Part shown: positions 22,794 through 35,621 of the stretch, in pieces
How the letters are laid out: each line of letters begins with the position of its first letter
Position numbering within the stretch: the first letter of the stretch is position 1
Assembly (NCBI GenBank): GCA_003864495.1
Contig: ML133450.1
Span: 415,968 to 479,967 of the forward strand
Reading direction: 5' to 3'
Length of the DNA stretch: 64,000 bases
Source of the DNA: Nemopilema nomurai
Lineage: Eukaryota; Cnidaria; Scyphozoa; Rhizostomeae; Rhizostomatidae
The notes under the pieces: model-generated
What the model saw: the letters and a program-made list of their open reading frames with translations, nothing else
Database searches by the model: none
What the model was told of the DNA's origin: nothing
Position numbers and translations under genes: made by a program

Positions 22794-25035
22794 ACGTTTT
22801 TATAAACATTTTACGCGAGAACCTCGTCGGGAAAGACGTATGGAAATGTTTATTACAAATTATTTATAATGGCGTACAATTTAGAGACCAAAAAGGTACT
22901 TCATAAGGAAAAGAGGGAAATAGTGAGAAGTCTTGCATAAGCGAAGATTGATATAAACACCCTCAAAGCTGCGAAATATTTTGCAGTAAAGTCTGCAACG
23001 TTTTTATCCACAATACATAATTTACTTGAATTCTGACTTAAAAAGAAACATTAAACGATAAGTTCTAAAATGGAAATCTCGATTTTATCAAATTTCCCCA
23101 TTTTGGCATCGGATAATTTCCTATTTCAGGGGGGCTTAAATGCAAGGGGGCTTAATCGCAAGGGAGGCTGATGAAGTTTTTATTTTGAAAAGGAGGAGCT
23201 AATAAGGGAGGAGGGTTGATTTGACAACGTTGCTTCTAAGACAAGGTTGCTTCGAAGAGAATTTATAACAATAGAAAATCTCGACTCGTGGCATATGTAA
23301 AAAGGCTGCAATTTCTGTTTATGCCTTTTTCTTGCCATATTTGCTTTGTTGCAAATGCGACAAAAGATTACCCGCCGTAAACAGTCGTGGAAAGGAGGTC
23401 AGCAGGTGTATAGGTGCAAAGAGATTAGCTCTCCGTTTGATTGCCGGACGGTGTTTTGGTAAGCGAAAATGTGCAGAAGAAGTGTGAACCAGCAGCGAAG
23501 TTGCAGCTGCTCCTAGGCGGATCGTTGGCAGTCGGCACTTAAAGAAGCTATGTTTAGGTCTTAGGCTTATTCTTGATTTCAAAGCCTAGATTTTCAGGTG
23601 ATTCACTCTATAATTCACCGCAGAAACGTTAACAGTGACTGTTCCAGGACCCGAGTCGCTCTACATTCAGGACTTTTTTCTCATAGACGGCATCACCCAG
23701 GATATACAATGTTTTCAGCGCCATTTTGTTCACAGACAGGGAAACTTCATTGTTTATAGCTGCCAGTTGGAAACAGAATTATCAAATCGCGTCGGCTTGA
23801 CGAAGGCTTTGGTGAAGAAGATTTGTACATCTGTCCATATCTTCGAGGGACTGTCCTTGATAAACATTAATCTTTAGTACTGGCAAATGCTTCATAACGG
23901 TCGACTTTATTGTTGCTATTTTCAGAGTATTCAAAAATGTCTTTAAGGTAAGAGCACTTGTATGTTTATCATAAAGATAACGAAAACTTTCACTGTCGCT
24001 TTACCTCCCTAAACAGTCGCTACCAGCGGCAGCTCTTTTGAAATTATTTCTGCGAGGCAATCGTGGATTTATCATTGTTAATATGTTCAATATTAGTTAC
24101 CCAAATTCATTTGTGACGCATTTTTGTTTGACGAATGTGTAATTCCTTATTTCATTTTGTTCATATCTTGAAAGTTACGAATTAAAAAAAAATATGAATC
24201 GAAGAATGAGCTCTTAAATAATGTTTTCATGCATCTAAAGTTACGAATTTACCAATTTAATTAGTGAACTTAATTTTTTGCCTAGGGCTCCGATTACTAT
24301 ATGCCTTAGCTAGTTTGATATTGGAAGCTGCAATATATATTGGTTATTTATTCTGTTAAAGGCATTTTTCATATAAAAACAAATAACACTTGAATAATTA
24401 TTCAAAACTTCAAAAGAAATAAAGCAAGCCAAATAATTTGAAGGATAACACAGCAGGCTTGCAATTGGCATGGGATAAATGGCAGGTGAAAAGGCAGCAA
24501 AGCCTTAGAGAAGTGTTTCCAGCACCAGTGGAGGCACCATCTAATTGTCAAATTGAGGCACTAATTGAAAAAGAAAATATTAGAAGTATATGAGTACTAG
24601 TTAGTTGCACAATTATGTCCAGGCTTTTACTGTTGATGGTGTGCCCCATTGAATAAAGTGTGCTAGGCATATTATCTGCTTTTGCTTTGAAAGAAATTTT
24701 TTTTAAATTAACAACTATCAAATTAATAATACACTACCTTTACATATATATATCTACTGATAAGTGTGATGTTTTCAATCAATCCATTTCAGTTCATTTA
24801 ATACTCAAAACTTAATTCTATGATAATTGTCACCAGAAACATATTGGTCGGAAGGTGGCACTGAGGTCAAGCGAATTCTGCTTTTTAAATCTTGATCTCT
24901 GCTGCTAGCTTATAGACTAATGTATACTAAATGTCCTCAAACTGCATTATTAATTGATGTATCTTGTATATTAGGGATGCATGAATCTTGTACTTTAAGC
25001 AAATCCCATCTCCTTAATAGGTGCTGTGTTTGTAG

Positions 25036-28000
25036 CTGGAATGTGAATATATTGCCTCCCAACAAGGATGACAATCTTTTCCCATGGCTAGACCTATATG
25101 AAGATGAAGAACCAGCTGATATTTATGCAATTGGGTATGTGCAGAAACCTTTTTTGTGTGCTAAATTTTACTTAATTTTCAGGAAGACTGTTTCTCTTAC
25201 TGTTATCAAATATTTACTGAGGTGCATATTTTGAATAAAATTCACCATCATCATTTTTCATCAAGTAAAATTGGTCTTTATATGATATCTAGGCATGTCT
25301 TCCGCATCAAACTGGTAAACAGTGAATGAGTTCGCTCTTTTTTTATACAAACATTTTTATACAAGCCTCAACATTGGTCAAAAGTTATAAAACAAGTTAG
25401 GTACAAACTAAGGCTAACAACCAGGGTACTTTAAATAGTAATTTTGTAAGAAGTTAGTTGACATGTTGCTTCTATTGTTTGTTTTCCATGATTTAGAAAC
25501 TAAAAACATGCAGGGCTTTCAAAGAGCACCACCTGCAACATGAAATTTGGCCATGTGTTTATTGGTGTAATTTTTCAACCCAAGGGAAATTCAATAACAA
25601 ATTATGAACAAGCCAGCCTCAGATATTCCCGAAAATTAAAAACATTCAGCCAACATAAATTTGCTGGTTCTTATAAAGAAAGAGTGTAGTTACTCAACAT
25701 GTTAAATCACTGTAAGTCAGTTAAGGAATCTTTGGCACTTTGCAAGCACAATATGATTGCTGAAATAAGATCTGAAGCTCTTACCCCAAGAGAAGGGGAT
25801 TGGTATGTTAAATACTCTAGCAAAAAGATTCTTTATCTTTGAAAACATGGTTTTCATCTTTCAAATTCATTTTATTTAGAAGCATAGCTGTTGTGACACA
25901 TAAGTTCTTAGGGAAAATGGTCTTGAATATTCTTTGGTTTGTGTTGTTAAGCATATATGGCTCCAAATGCAATATTACATTTGAGTATTCAACTTCAACC
26001 TAAATGTCATTCTTCTTAGGTTGCAGGAAGTTCCATATGATCCTCAATCCCTGCTTTTGGACTATTACATAAGAAGTGATCCGTGGACCCAGAGACTGCT
26101 TGCCTTTTTACGGTGCCATGGAATTGTTATGGTATGTATTTTCTTGTCAACACTAGTCATTAACAATTAATTCCCTAGTCTTTCTATCTGCATAACTGTA
26201 TTTTCAAAAGCAGTAAAATCTCTAAGAATATTGATTATTTTGCTAACACATCACTCAACAGTGAATACTTCCAGTTTGTTTCATCTAGTTTTGTAAAAAT
26301 AATTTCAAAACACTCAGCATCCCACCTGTTTCCACACTTTGAATCATAACATCTGTTAGAGGTTTGCAAAAAGCTTTTTCCAATCAAACTGGTCAAATTC
26401 TAACTCATCAAAATGTGGCATCATCAAAAAGGAATTATCCATTAAGCTTTTTGAAAAGGCATCTAGCATAGTTTTAGTTAGTCAGAATGCTCACTTGCTA
26501 AAAAGCCACAATTGGATGACATTTTTTAAATAAATCCTTGATTTTGAGTTCTTTGTAATACATGAATATAGACTTCATGGTTTGTGTTTGATATTCAGCA
26601 TCAGTATGTACTACACTCTATTATTCATGGAAGTTTACGAAGATATAAATATTAGTGATTGAAATAGCCATTTGTATTCTAAACAATAACCATTCTCAAT
26701 TTGAAGCAACCATTGCCAAAATCAACATTTTCCATAATAACGAGGTAACAATTTCCAGCCAGTAGTCATTTTTACATACTTATTGCCATTTGTACTATTT
26801 TAAGTCCCAAGAGATATTCAAAGGTTTTCTTTGCACTGTGGTTTATGGCAGTTTATTTCTTTGATTTTAGATTGAAAAGATTCGAATGATTGGTATGTTG
26901 CTAATTATTGCAGTCAAAACGAAGCATCTCCCATTTATTCGAAATAGGCGAACAAGTTTTGTGAGAACTGCATTGTGGGGTTTGCTGGTGAGTATTTTTA
27001 CCATCAATGACTGTACTAGCGTGTTTAACTTTCTTTACCTTGCTAAAAACTAAAGGGGTTTACAAATGTACTCAATCTAAAGAGCAGGCTATATTTTGAC
27101 ATTCTTTCATCAAATTAAATTGTTAGGTAGGGTGCAATTCTACCGAATTTTGTAAATCGGTCGTCTTCTTTTTTATTCCACCGATAAAGGCACACAGAAT
27201 GTCATTCCGGTTTTTTTTCTGTCATGTTATCTCGCATGGCCAAAATAAACTGCATTTTATTTGGCAGCATGAATAAACATCGCTCATCAGTACCACGTTG
27301 TTAAAGTTGCTTTGACATCGGGGTTCTTATTGAGAAGCAAATTGATTCGCCTATATTTAGCCACTACAGTTCTCCGAAGCCTTGTGAGCGCTGCTATTTA
27401 TGTACACTTTGAGCCAGGTCTTTGCTATGGGGATGGACATATTTTTGCTATTTCGGAGCCACGTTGAACGTAGCAGAAGTTCACGACAACCCAGCATCCT
27501 CAGATTCAACACCTCCACAGAATGTCGTGCGTTGTCAAATTTTATTGAGTCATAATCCACAGCTGATATAAGTGTAGGAAATATAAAAAAAAATCTAGAA
27601 ATGTGTATGACCTAAAAATGAGATAATGACAACACATGACTTAGCCAATTATATGCAGCTCAAATTATTGATTGCGTCTCCTGCGGCGAATAATGAAAGT
27701 CAAAAAGATTTTCTGGATACGTGCTCTTTAGTCATAAACAAACTGTTGCTTTTCAACCAATGGAACCTAAAATTGCGTTCTTATCCACAGGGTTCCAAAG
27801 GAGGTGTAGCCGTTCGATTAGATCTGTATGGGGAAAGCTTTTGTTTCGTCAACGCCCACCTTTCGGCAGGCGACGAGTATGCGGACTACAGAAACCAGGT
27901 AGCTAGGCCTTTTGCCTCCATTTCGTTGCGTCTCTGACCAAATTGGCTCAAATGCTGCTTGACGTCCACCATCTCGTCGCCTTTCCACTTATTGAAGGGA

Positions 28001-31000
28001 CCAGAATGGATTTCTTCAAGCGGATCACCCTCTTTGCGCCTTGCGTTTGCTCAGCCGTGCATCTAGAGTGAACAACAATGCAAGCGTCTGCTTTTCAACC
28101 TGTTTAGTTAACGTAAAAGTGACACGTTCGCAAGCGCGCCTTGCGTTTGCTCAGCCGTGCATCTAGAGTGAACAACAATGCAAGCGTCTGCTTTTCATCC
28201 TGTTTAGTTAACGTAAAAGTGACATGTTCGCAAGCGCGCCTTGCGTTTCCTAAGCCGTGCATCTAGAGTGAACAACCATGCAAGCATCTGATTTTCAACC
28301 TGTTTAGTTAACGTAAAAGTGACATGTTCGCAAGCGCGCCTTGCGTTTGCTCAGCCGTGCATCTAGAGTGAACAACCATGCAAGCGTCTGCTTTTCAACC
28401 TGTTTAGTTAACGTAAAAGTGACATGTTCGCAAGCGCGCCTTGCGTTTGCTCAGCCGTGCATCTAGAGTGAACAACCATGCAAGCATCTGATTTTCAACC
28501 TGTTTAGTTAACGTAAAAGTGACATGTTCGCAAGCGCGCCTTGCGTTTGCTCAGCCGTGCATCTAGAGTGAACAACCATGCAAGCGTCTGCTTTTCAACC
28601 TGTTTAGTTAACGTAAAAGTGACATGTTCGCAAGCGCGCCTTGCGTTTGCTCAGCCGTGCATCTAGAGTGAACAACCATGCAAGCATCTGATTTTCAACC
28701 TGTTTAGTTAACGTAAAAGTGACATGTTCGCAAGCGCGCCTTGCGTTTGCTCAGCCGTGCATCTAGAGTGAACAACCATGCAAGCATCTGATTTTCAACC
28801 TGTTTAGTTAACGTAAAAGTGACATGTTCGCAAGCGCGCCTTGCGTTTGCTCAGCCGTGCATCTAGAGTGAACAACCATGCAAGCATCTGATTTTCAACC
28901 TATTTAGTTAACGTAAAGTGACATGTTCGCAAGCGCGCTTGCGTTTGCTCAGCCGTGCATCTAGAGTGAACAACCATGCAAGAGTCTGCTTTTCAACCTG
29001 TTTAGTTAACGTAAAAGTGACATGTTCGCAAGCGCGCCTTGCGTTTGCTCAGCCGTGCATCTAGAGTGAACAACCATGCAAGAGTCTGCTTTTCAACCTG
29101 TTTAGTTAACGTAAAAGTGACATGTTCGCAAGCGCGCCTTGCGTTTGCTCAGCCGTGCATCTAGAGTGAACAACCATGCAAGCATCTGATTTTCAACCTG
29201 TTTAGTTAACGTAAAAGTGACATGTTCGCAAGCGCGCCTTGCGTTTGCTCAGCCGTGCATCTAGAGTGAACAACCATGCAAGCGTCTGATTTTCAACCTG
29301 TTTAGTTAACGTAAAAGTGACATGTTCGCAAGCGCGCCTTGCGTTTGCTCAGCCGTGCATCTAGAGTGAACAACCATGCAAGCATCTGATTTTCAACCTG
29401 TTTAGTTAACGTAAAAGTGACATGTTCGCAAGCGCGCCTTGCGTTTGCTCAGCCGTGCATCTAGAGTGAACAACCATGCAAGCGTCTGCTTTTCAACCTG
29501 TTTAGTTAACGTAAAAGTGACATGTTCGCAAGCGCGCCTTGCGTTTGCTCAGCCGTGCATCTAGAGTGAACAACCATGCAAGCATCTGATTTTCAACCTG
29601 TTTAGTTAACGTAAAAGTGACATGTTCGCAAGCGCGCCTTGCGTTTGCTCAGCCGTGCATCTAGAGTGAACAACCATGCAAGCATCTGATTTTCAACCTG
29701 TTTAGTTAACGTAAAAGTGACATGTTCGCAAGCGCGCCTTGCGTTTGCTCAGCCGTGCATCTAGAGTGAACAACCATGCAAGCATCTGATTTTCAACCTG
29801 TTTAGTTAACGTAAAAGTGACATGTTCGCAAGCGCGCCTTGCGTTTGCTCAGCCGTGCATCTAGAGTGAACAACCATGCAAGCATCTGATTTTCAACCTG
29901 TTTAGTTAACGTAAAAGTGACATGTTCGCAAGCGCGCCTTGCGTTTGCTCAGCCGTGCATCTAGAGTGAACAACCATGCAAGCATCTGCTTTTCAACCTG
30001 TTTAGTTAACGTAAAAGTGACATGTTCGCAAGCGCGCCTTGCGTTTGCTCAGCCGTGCATCTAGAGTGAACAACCATGCAAGCATCTGATTTTCAACATG
30101 TTTAGTTAACGTAAAAGTGACATGTTCGCAAGCACGCCTTGCGTTTGCTCAGCCGTGCATCTAGAGTGAACAACCATGCAAGCGTCTGCTTTTCCACCTG
30201 TTTAGTTAACGTTATTGTTTTCAAAATTTTAGGAATACAACAGTATCATCAAACGAATATATTTTTCTGACTGTGATACACCACAGATACTGGATCACAG
30301 GTATTTTTCTTTCACCAACCGTTTATCGTGTTTTATATCTATTTGTTATATTTTTCTTATCGTTTATATCATATAGTTTTTTATATATATGTAGTTTTGT
30401 AGCAGAAAAGATTTTGAGAAAGACTTCTGTTCGACAGTCGTACTAAAGGCTGTTTCCCATGGTACAGCATGAGACGTTAGAAATGAATCGAAATAGCAAC
30501 AAGTGAACACTGTCACTTGCTTTTAAAGCCGATTCTGGTTTTTTACTATTATAGAATATATTAGAAGGTCATTAGAAATAATGATCCAATTTTACCAATC
30601 AAAGGCTACTTTGCTTTGTACCCACTCAAAAGCAGTTCAATTTTTTCAAACTCACTTTTGTTAAGCAGTAAATTTTATTAAGATATTGCAGCAAAACACT
30701 TTCGTCATGGCAAAAGGTCCAGTTTAAGGGACTAGGCGACCGTACAAGGAATGAGTAGGGAATGAATCAGAGTACAATAATTTCTTAGGATTCTTGGCAG
30801 ATATATTGCTGGAAAAAATAAAAGCCATTAGCGGTATTGCTAATTTCTTTTCTGTTTTGACGAATATTTGTTGGTGAGGAAATGTGAAAAGCAAACATAA
30901 TATAAGTACATTCTTAGTATTTAAGCTGAAAGTTAAATAAAGGTAATTTTCTATTGAATATTTATTTGATGCTTTGCAGGTGGTGATGTTTTTGTAATTA

Positions 31001-34000
31001 CGTTCTAAATATTTTGTTTGTTACCATCTTGGAAAATATTTGTCTATGAATGGAAAAATGATTAGAGTTCTTCATATTTACTATTCGTTAATCATAAAAA
31101 GTCGGACGCCTCTCTCTGCGTACAAATTTATGTTAGCTATTGGCTAAAGGAAAGCCAATTTATTACCATTTCCATTGCGAGTATATTTAATTTTTGCATT
31201 TCGCTTGTAATAAGATTTTTGTAAGCTTACAGTTTAGGCCTGTACGCAAAGTACTATGGAATGGCTCTAGAGGTCTTTCTGACTTGCTATCTAACGTCAG
31301 TGAGAAACGACAGTTCTTCTTTCTTTGATAAAATATCAAAGTATTCAAAATGATAATTATTGTAATACAAGTGGTGATAATGACGATACTTATAGAAGTA
31401 ATACTAACAATAATTGTAAGTAATATTGTTACAGGGCAGAAAGACTTTTGATTTCCTTAGTTAAGAAGGAGCTAATTCCTTTTTATGACCACAAGGTAGC
31501 ATTTGAGTACCTTTGTCCTGATGGAGTTAAACCTCCATTTCTTCTAGGTTTGTGTTCTTTTTTGGGGACTTAAACTACCGCATTGACGAATTGGATATCG
31601 ACGTTGTTAAAGATTACGTCAAAGAAAACCAAGTGTCAGTTTTACTGAGCTATGACCAGGTACTTTACATTCTGGAATCAGCATCTTCATATTTCACCAA
31701 TCTTTTGGCCGCGTGTAGGCCACCTTGGGCCATGGTTGAGCCAAATTTGTGTCATTTTCAGGAATTTTGCTGGTTAACTCCCAGTTGTTGTATCGTGTTC
31801 TTTGAAACCTTTATAAAATGTAGATGTCATTCGCTTTGAAGATTATAAAACCATCAATGATTTTTCTTTTTATTTGGTTGATTGTCTTATGTGTAAAATT
31901 CCAGATTCATTATAGCTTCGAAACCAAATATAAGCATTTAAAGTCTATTTTATGCTTTCACTTGTACAACTTCTGAATGCAAATATAACAGCAAACGATT
32001 TCATTATAGTGCATGGATATTTTTAACTGCTAAATTTTGCAAAGGTTTACCTTCACCTTGAAGTTTATTGGCCAACCATTAAATTTCTGCCTTTCATTCG
32101 GTTTAATTAAAAATACCATTCATTCAGATGAAAATTTTTCTAATTACGTATCAATGCTATAAATGTTGCGTCATTTCAATATTTGATATTGCAAAATTCA
32201 ACTGTCTAATTCTGTTAAGCAAAGCGAAAATGTATGTTGATTTGAAAATCAAGGAATGTTTGGTTTCCATTTGAACATTTATCACAACTTTTTGCTATTA
32301 TTCATAACTAATTGTTTTAGAAAATTGTCAGTCTAGATTCAATTATGAATCCTTGGAATTCTATCTGGAAATCCTTGCATGTGATTGCCAAAGGTTTTCT
32401 TCTTTCGCAGCTTGTGAAAAGCAAGAATGCTGGCAAATGTTTTGAAGGTTTTGAGGAAGGGGCCATTAGTTTTCCACCGACTTACAAATATGATTTAGGG
32501 ACAAACAACTTTGATACCAGGTGCCTTTTTAAAGCCTTACTCCATTCATTTTCAGCTTCGGTTTTACTTGCGTCTTTATGTATTTTTTACTTGAAAAAGG
32601 TTAAATAAGAAAAGTGCTTATTGTTGTCCAAATTGTGCTAGACTCGTGGTAAGGGGGAAAGTAGCTTTGTTTGAAGGCTTGTATCATTTTAGCTGCCATT
32701 TCACTATAAAGAAATGCAGCAATTTGAAGAGCTAGCTGTAGCAGATCCCTTCCAATGATTTGCTTAGTACTTACCTCTGAGTTTTGTCGATCTGTTTAGC
32801 TTCACCTGATAGGGTATACGATTAAGTTTCTTTCCATACTGTTTGTTGCCTAGAAGCTTTGATGCAAGTCCTGCCTATCATCCCCTTTGTTGTTGATATT
32901 CTGAAACATATCTCTCTAGAAAGTGGATTGGCTACTTTTTTCGCAGTGAAAAGTTAAGAAAGCCTGCCTGGTGTGACCGCGTTCTTTGGAAAGAGAAGTC
33001 GATTGGAAGTCACTATGTTCAGCTTTGTTCGTACACGTCTTTGGATGCATACACGAGCTCTGATCACAAGCCAGTCAGGGCTGAGTTTAACATCAAACTT
33101 GAGGTAGCCTGATCACTTGCTGTTAATCTCCGCTTTTATTTTCATTCAATGGGGATTTGTTTGTGTGTGCAACGTGTATTTCGTTTGTATTTTCAGATAC
33201 CAAGCTGGGCAGGGTACTTAGAAATTAAGGAACATGGGCTTGAGATAAATACTTGGAAATGAAATTCTTAGTTATATAGAACTTAACAATAGCAGGAAAT
33301 GGCAGGAACAGTTTTTGCATGCTTAGAGTACTTTTTTCTGACAAAACATACAATGACGACAATCTTCGTATAATTGGGCAAGTTAGGTCGTCTTTTCACC
33401 TAGATGTTTTGGAGTCCGTCTATATTTCAATGGAAAATCCCATTCTTTGTAGACAGAAAGAGTTCATCTTTTCCATTGGGCTCTACTAAAAGTTTGGTGT
33501 TAAGCAACGCTGATTGGTCAATTATAACCAATCATACGCTTTTCTTATCACTCTCTAGTGTTTTCGATCCGCATCTGGCTATTTATTTTCTTAGTTTTTG
33601 GTAATTTCCGACGTTTGCATACTCTGAGGAGTGTCAGACTGTTTCTTCTATTTCTTGCTATTAAGAAATACGATTATTGTATGACGAAGGGACAGTGAAA
33701 TGTCCATAATGACAACCCATGATCAACCCTAAATAGTCAAATAATTATTATTCACGTTGCATCGTTTTACGGCCTTGGGCTATTCTGCAACCGTTCCCTG
33801 CCTATCTCCTTCCCGCTGAAATTGCTTTGCCGTATCTGCCAGGAATAGTGTCCTTTAAAAACTACATTTGATATGCAGAGTTTAAGGCTAAGATAGCATC
33901 ATGTCTACTCCTTGTTGCATGTTGTATGTTTGAATAAAGACGCTTGTAGCATGGGAGTATGAAAGGTGACTGCCCCCCTCCCCCTCCCCCCTTCGTCAAA

Positions 34001-35621
34001 TGAAAGCAATGGATTGATGCGATTAACGTGTGCATGCCTATCAACTTTCTCCTGCAATCAATTTTAAGATGCTTCCAATTTTGCCATAATATTTCGCGCA
34101 ATTCTTTAGGCAATGGAAACTGCAGAGCCTGTTTTGGTCTTCACTTTGGACTCGGAGCATGAGCCATGGACTACAGAAGAGGTTAATTTTTACTTCATCA
34201 ACTCGCAATAACAATTTCTTTTGAGGAGTTAATTTTTATTCATTTGGGCAAAATTTTTCGTTTCAATAATATTGCAAATCTTGTTGCCTTCTGAGTTTAT
34301 GACAGAAGCAGCCGCATGAATTCGTGCAAGACAAAAAACTAGATACATTTTCACTTTTACAATATTGCAAATCTTGTTGCCTTCTGAGTTTATGACGGAA
34401 GCAGCCGCATGAATTCGTGCAAGACAAAAAACTAGATACATTTTCACTTTTACAATATTGTATTGATGTTGTATTAATTGTAGTGAAGCATTGCATTTTC
34501 GATCCTGCTACGTACCTTGTCATACGTTAAGCAGTCGTTTCGTTTCGCATGAATCATGCTCTTTGACTCCTTCGTTCGAAACCAACATTCGAAGTGCCAG
34601 GCATTCGAAACCAACAAGGCAGCGAATCACCCTCCTCTTCAGCTGCCACGTGACCTTCAAAGGCCTGCCTTCAGATGTTTTTATGCTCTCTGTCTGCTGA
34701 CTACCACCAGTGAAGCATTGCAGACGATTTTATTTGCATTTTCAGGATGCGGTTTGTGTTTTCCACGTGAAAGGCTACCAAACATCGAGCTGGGACTGGA
34801 TTGGCCTGTTTCGAGTTCGTAACTTCTTCATTCGATCGATTCATGTCCACGAGCTTGTACTGTTCGACTTGCACTGAAACAAAGTACTGTTTGTTCGCCA
34901 TTTTGAATGGATCTTGTGACATTATTTCGCTATATTTCCTTGTCTCTGTTATATTTCCATGTTATGTTACCACGTTCATCTTCTACAGGGCTTTGAGTGT
35001 GTATGAGTTAAGACTGTATGGAGCTTTACAACATTCGTTTAGTTAATGATGAGTGCAGTCGATTTGAAGCTGGTATTTTCCTCATTTTTCAGACGGACTT
35101 TGCCCATTCAACCGACTATTATACTTACGAGTGGTCCATCTCTGGAGCTGATGTCACAGGCAATGACGGATGCATGATTTTGTTCGATGACGTTCCCGAA
35201 GATCATGGAACATATCAGCTGGCCTACTTCAGCAGGAAGCTCAATGCTTTTCTTGGCGTGAGCCGCCCGTTCGAGGTAAGCTGTTTTGCGATGGTTTTTC
35301 TTCTTTCTCTGTTAAAACTTAATCAAGTTGAAGACTAATAAAGCCGTCAATGTGGATAATGTTAAAAAGCCAGTTAGTCCAACAACTTTATTTTGACTTG
35401 TAGATGTCCATAGAAACCTAGTTTCACTTTCCTCATGTGAAGATGCAGATTTTCTGTTTCGACCCTCAATGCTGACATGATTTCTTCTTCATTCTTCTTT
35501 CTTGTGCCAAGCTCTTTTGCGTATGAACATGTTTTTCTTTTAGATTGCCTTCCAACCAGATGAACTCAACGAAGTTTCAATGGAGGTGCCTCCTCCACAG
35601 GACGCCACACAACAGGTCTGA
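25036..35621 (+). CDS. INPP5K: Inositol polyphosphate 5-phosphatase with C-terminal SKICH domain (INPP5K/SKIP-like; 5' end not resolved)
   Basis: Removes the 5-phosphate of PI(4,5)P2 and PI(3,4,5)P3. Exons: 25036-25134, 26020-26131, 26871-26987, 27791-27898, 30233-30300, 31548-31659, 32411-32520, 32947-33103, 34110-34181, 34746-34814, 35093-35275, 35544-35621. All phases join: 427 residues visible, against ~448 in vertebrate INPP5K. Catalytic motifs in order: WNVN (exon 1), FFFGDLNYRID (exon 6), PPTYKYD (exon 7), RKPAWCDRVLWK and SSDHKPVRAEF (exon 8). The SKICH domain spans exons 9-11 (PVLVFTLDSEHEPWTTEE, SSWDWIGLFR, DYYTYEWSIS, AYFSRKLNAFLGVSRPFE). The short C-terminal tail ends at TGA 35619-35621. 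INPP5J has the same domain pair but a long proline-rich N-terminus, not seen here. The start codon is not certain; ATG 23937 in a mini-exon (23937-23947) is phase-compatible. No terminator signal was identified. Confidence 0.93.
28036..30212. repeat. 100-bp CpG-rich tandem array, about 21.8 copies, in an intron
   Basis: Unit starts fall at 28036, 28136, 28236 and so on, with single-base deletions in the copy near 28911-28940. The unit includes GCGCCTTGCGTTTGCTCAGC, CATCTAGAGTGAACAACC, and GTTTAGTTAACG. It holds a short palindrome CGCAAG-CGCGC-CTTGCG across the unit junction. Copies fall into GCATCTGATTTT, GCGTCTGCTTTT and GAGTCTGCTTTT variants in mixed order. The array fills the intron between visible phosphatase exons 27791-27898 and 30233-30300 and ends only 20 bp before the acceptor. 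Confidence 0.97.
33549..33641 (+). repeat. Dispersed repeat copy, related to 43810-43903
   Basis: About 92 bp beginning CTCTAGTGTTTTCGATCC and including TTTCCGACGTTTGC and ACTCTGAGGAGTGTC match 43810-43903 with moderate divergence. The copy lies in an intron of the phosphatase gene; the other lies in intron 3 of secreted paralogue B. No coding potential. Confidence 0.75.
34268..34460. repeat. Two-copy 93-bp tandem duplication in a phosphatase intron
   Basis: 34268-34360 and 34361-34453 are nearly identical (one clear difference, GACAGAAG versus GACGGAAG), followed by a short third start. It causes the duplicated minus-strand peptide frames there, which are not genes. Confidence 0.95.

Larger units (their letters stand above)
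21373..25035. other. Intergenic and 5' region of the phosphatase gene
   Basis: No full gene recognised. Contents seen: a GACCTT-type minisatellite (21997-22112), a dispersed repeat (22708-22793), a G-rich stretch of repeated GGGGCTTAA units (about 23125-23165), and a candidate mini-exon 23926-23947 (acceptor TTTTCAG, ATG at 23937, donor GTAAGA) that would join the first recognised phosphatase exon in the correct phase. The open frames at 23319-23582 (minus) and 23635-23877 (plus) have no recognisable motif. Confidence 0.4.

Noticed and set aside
34229..34523. Duplicated minus-strand peptides
   Set aside because: Generated by the 93-bp intronic duplication inside the phosphatase gene.
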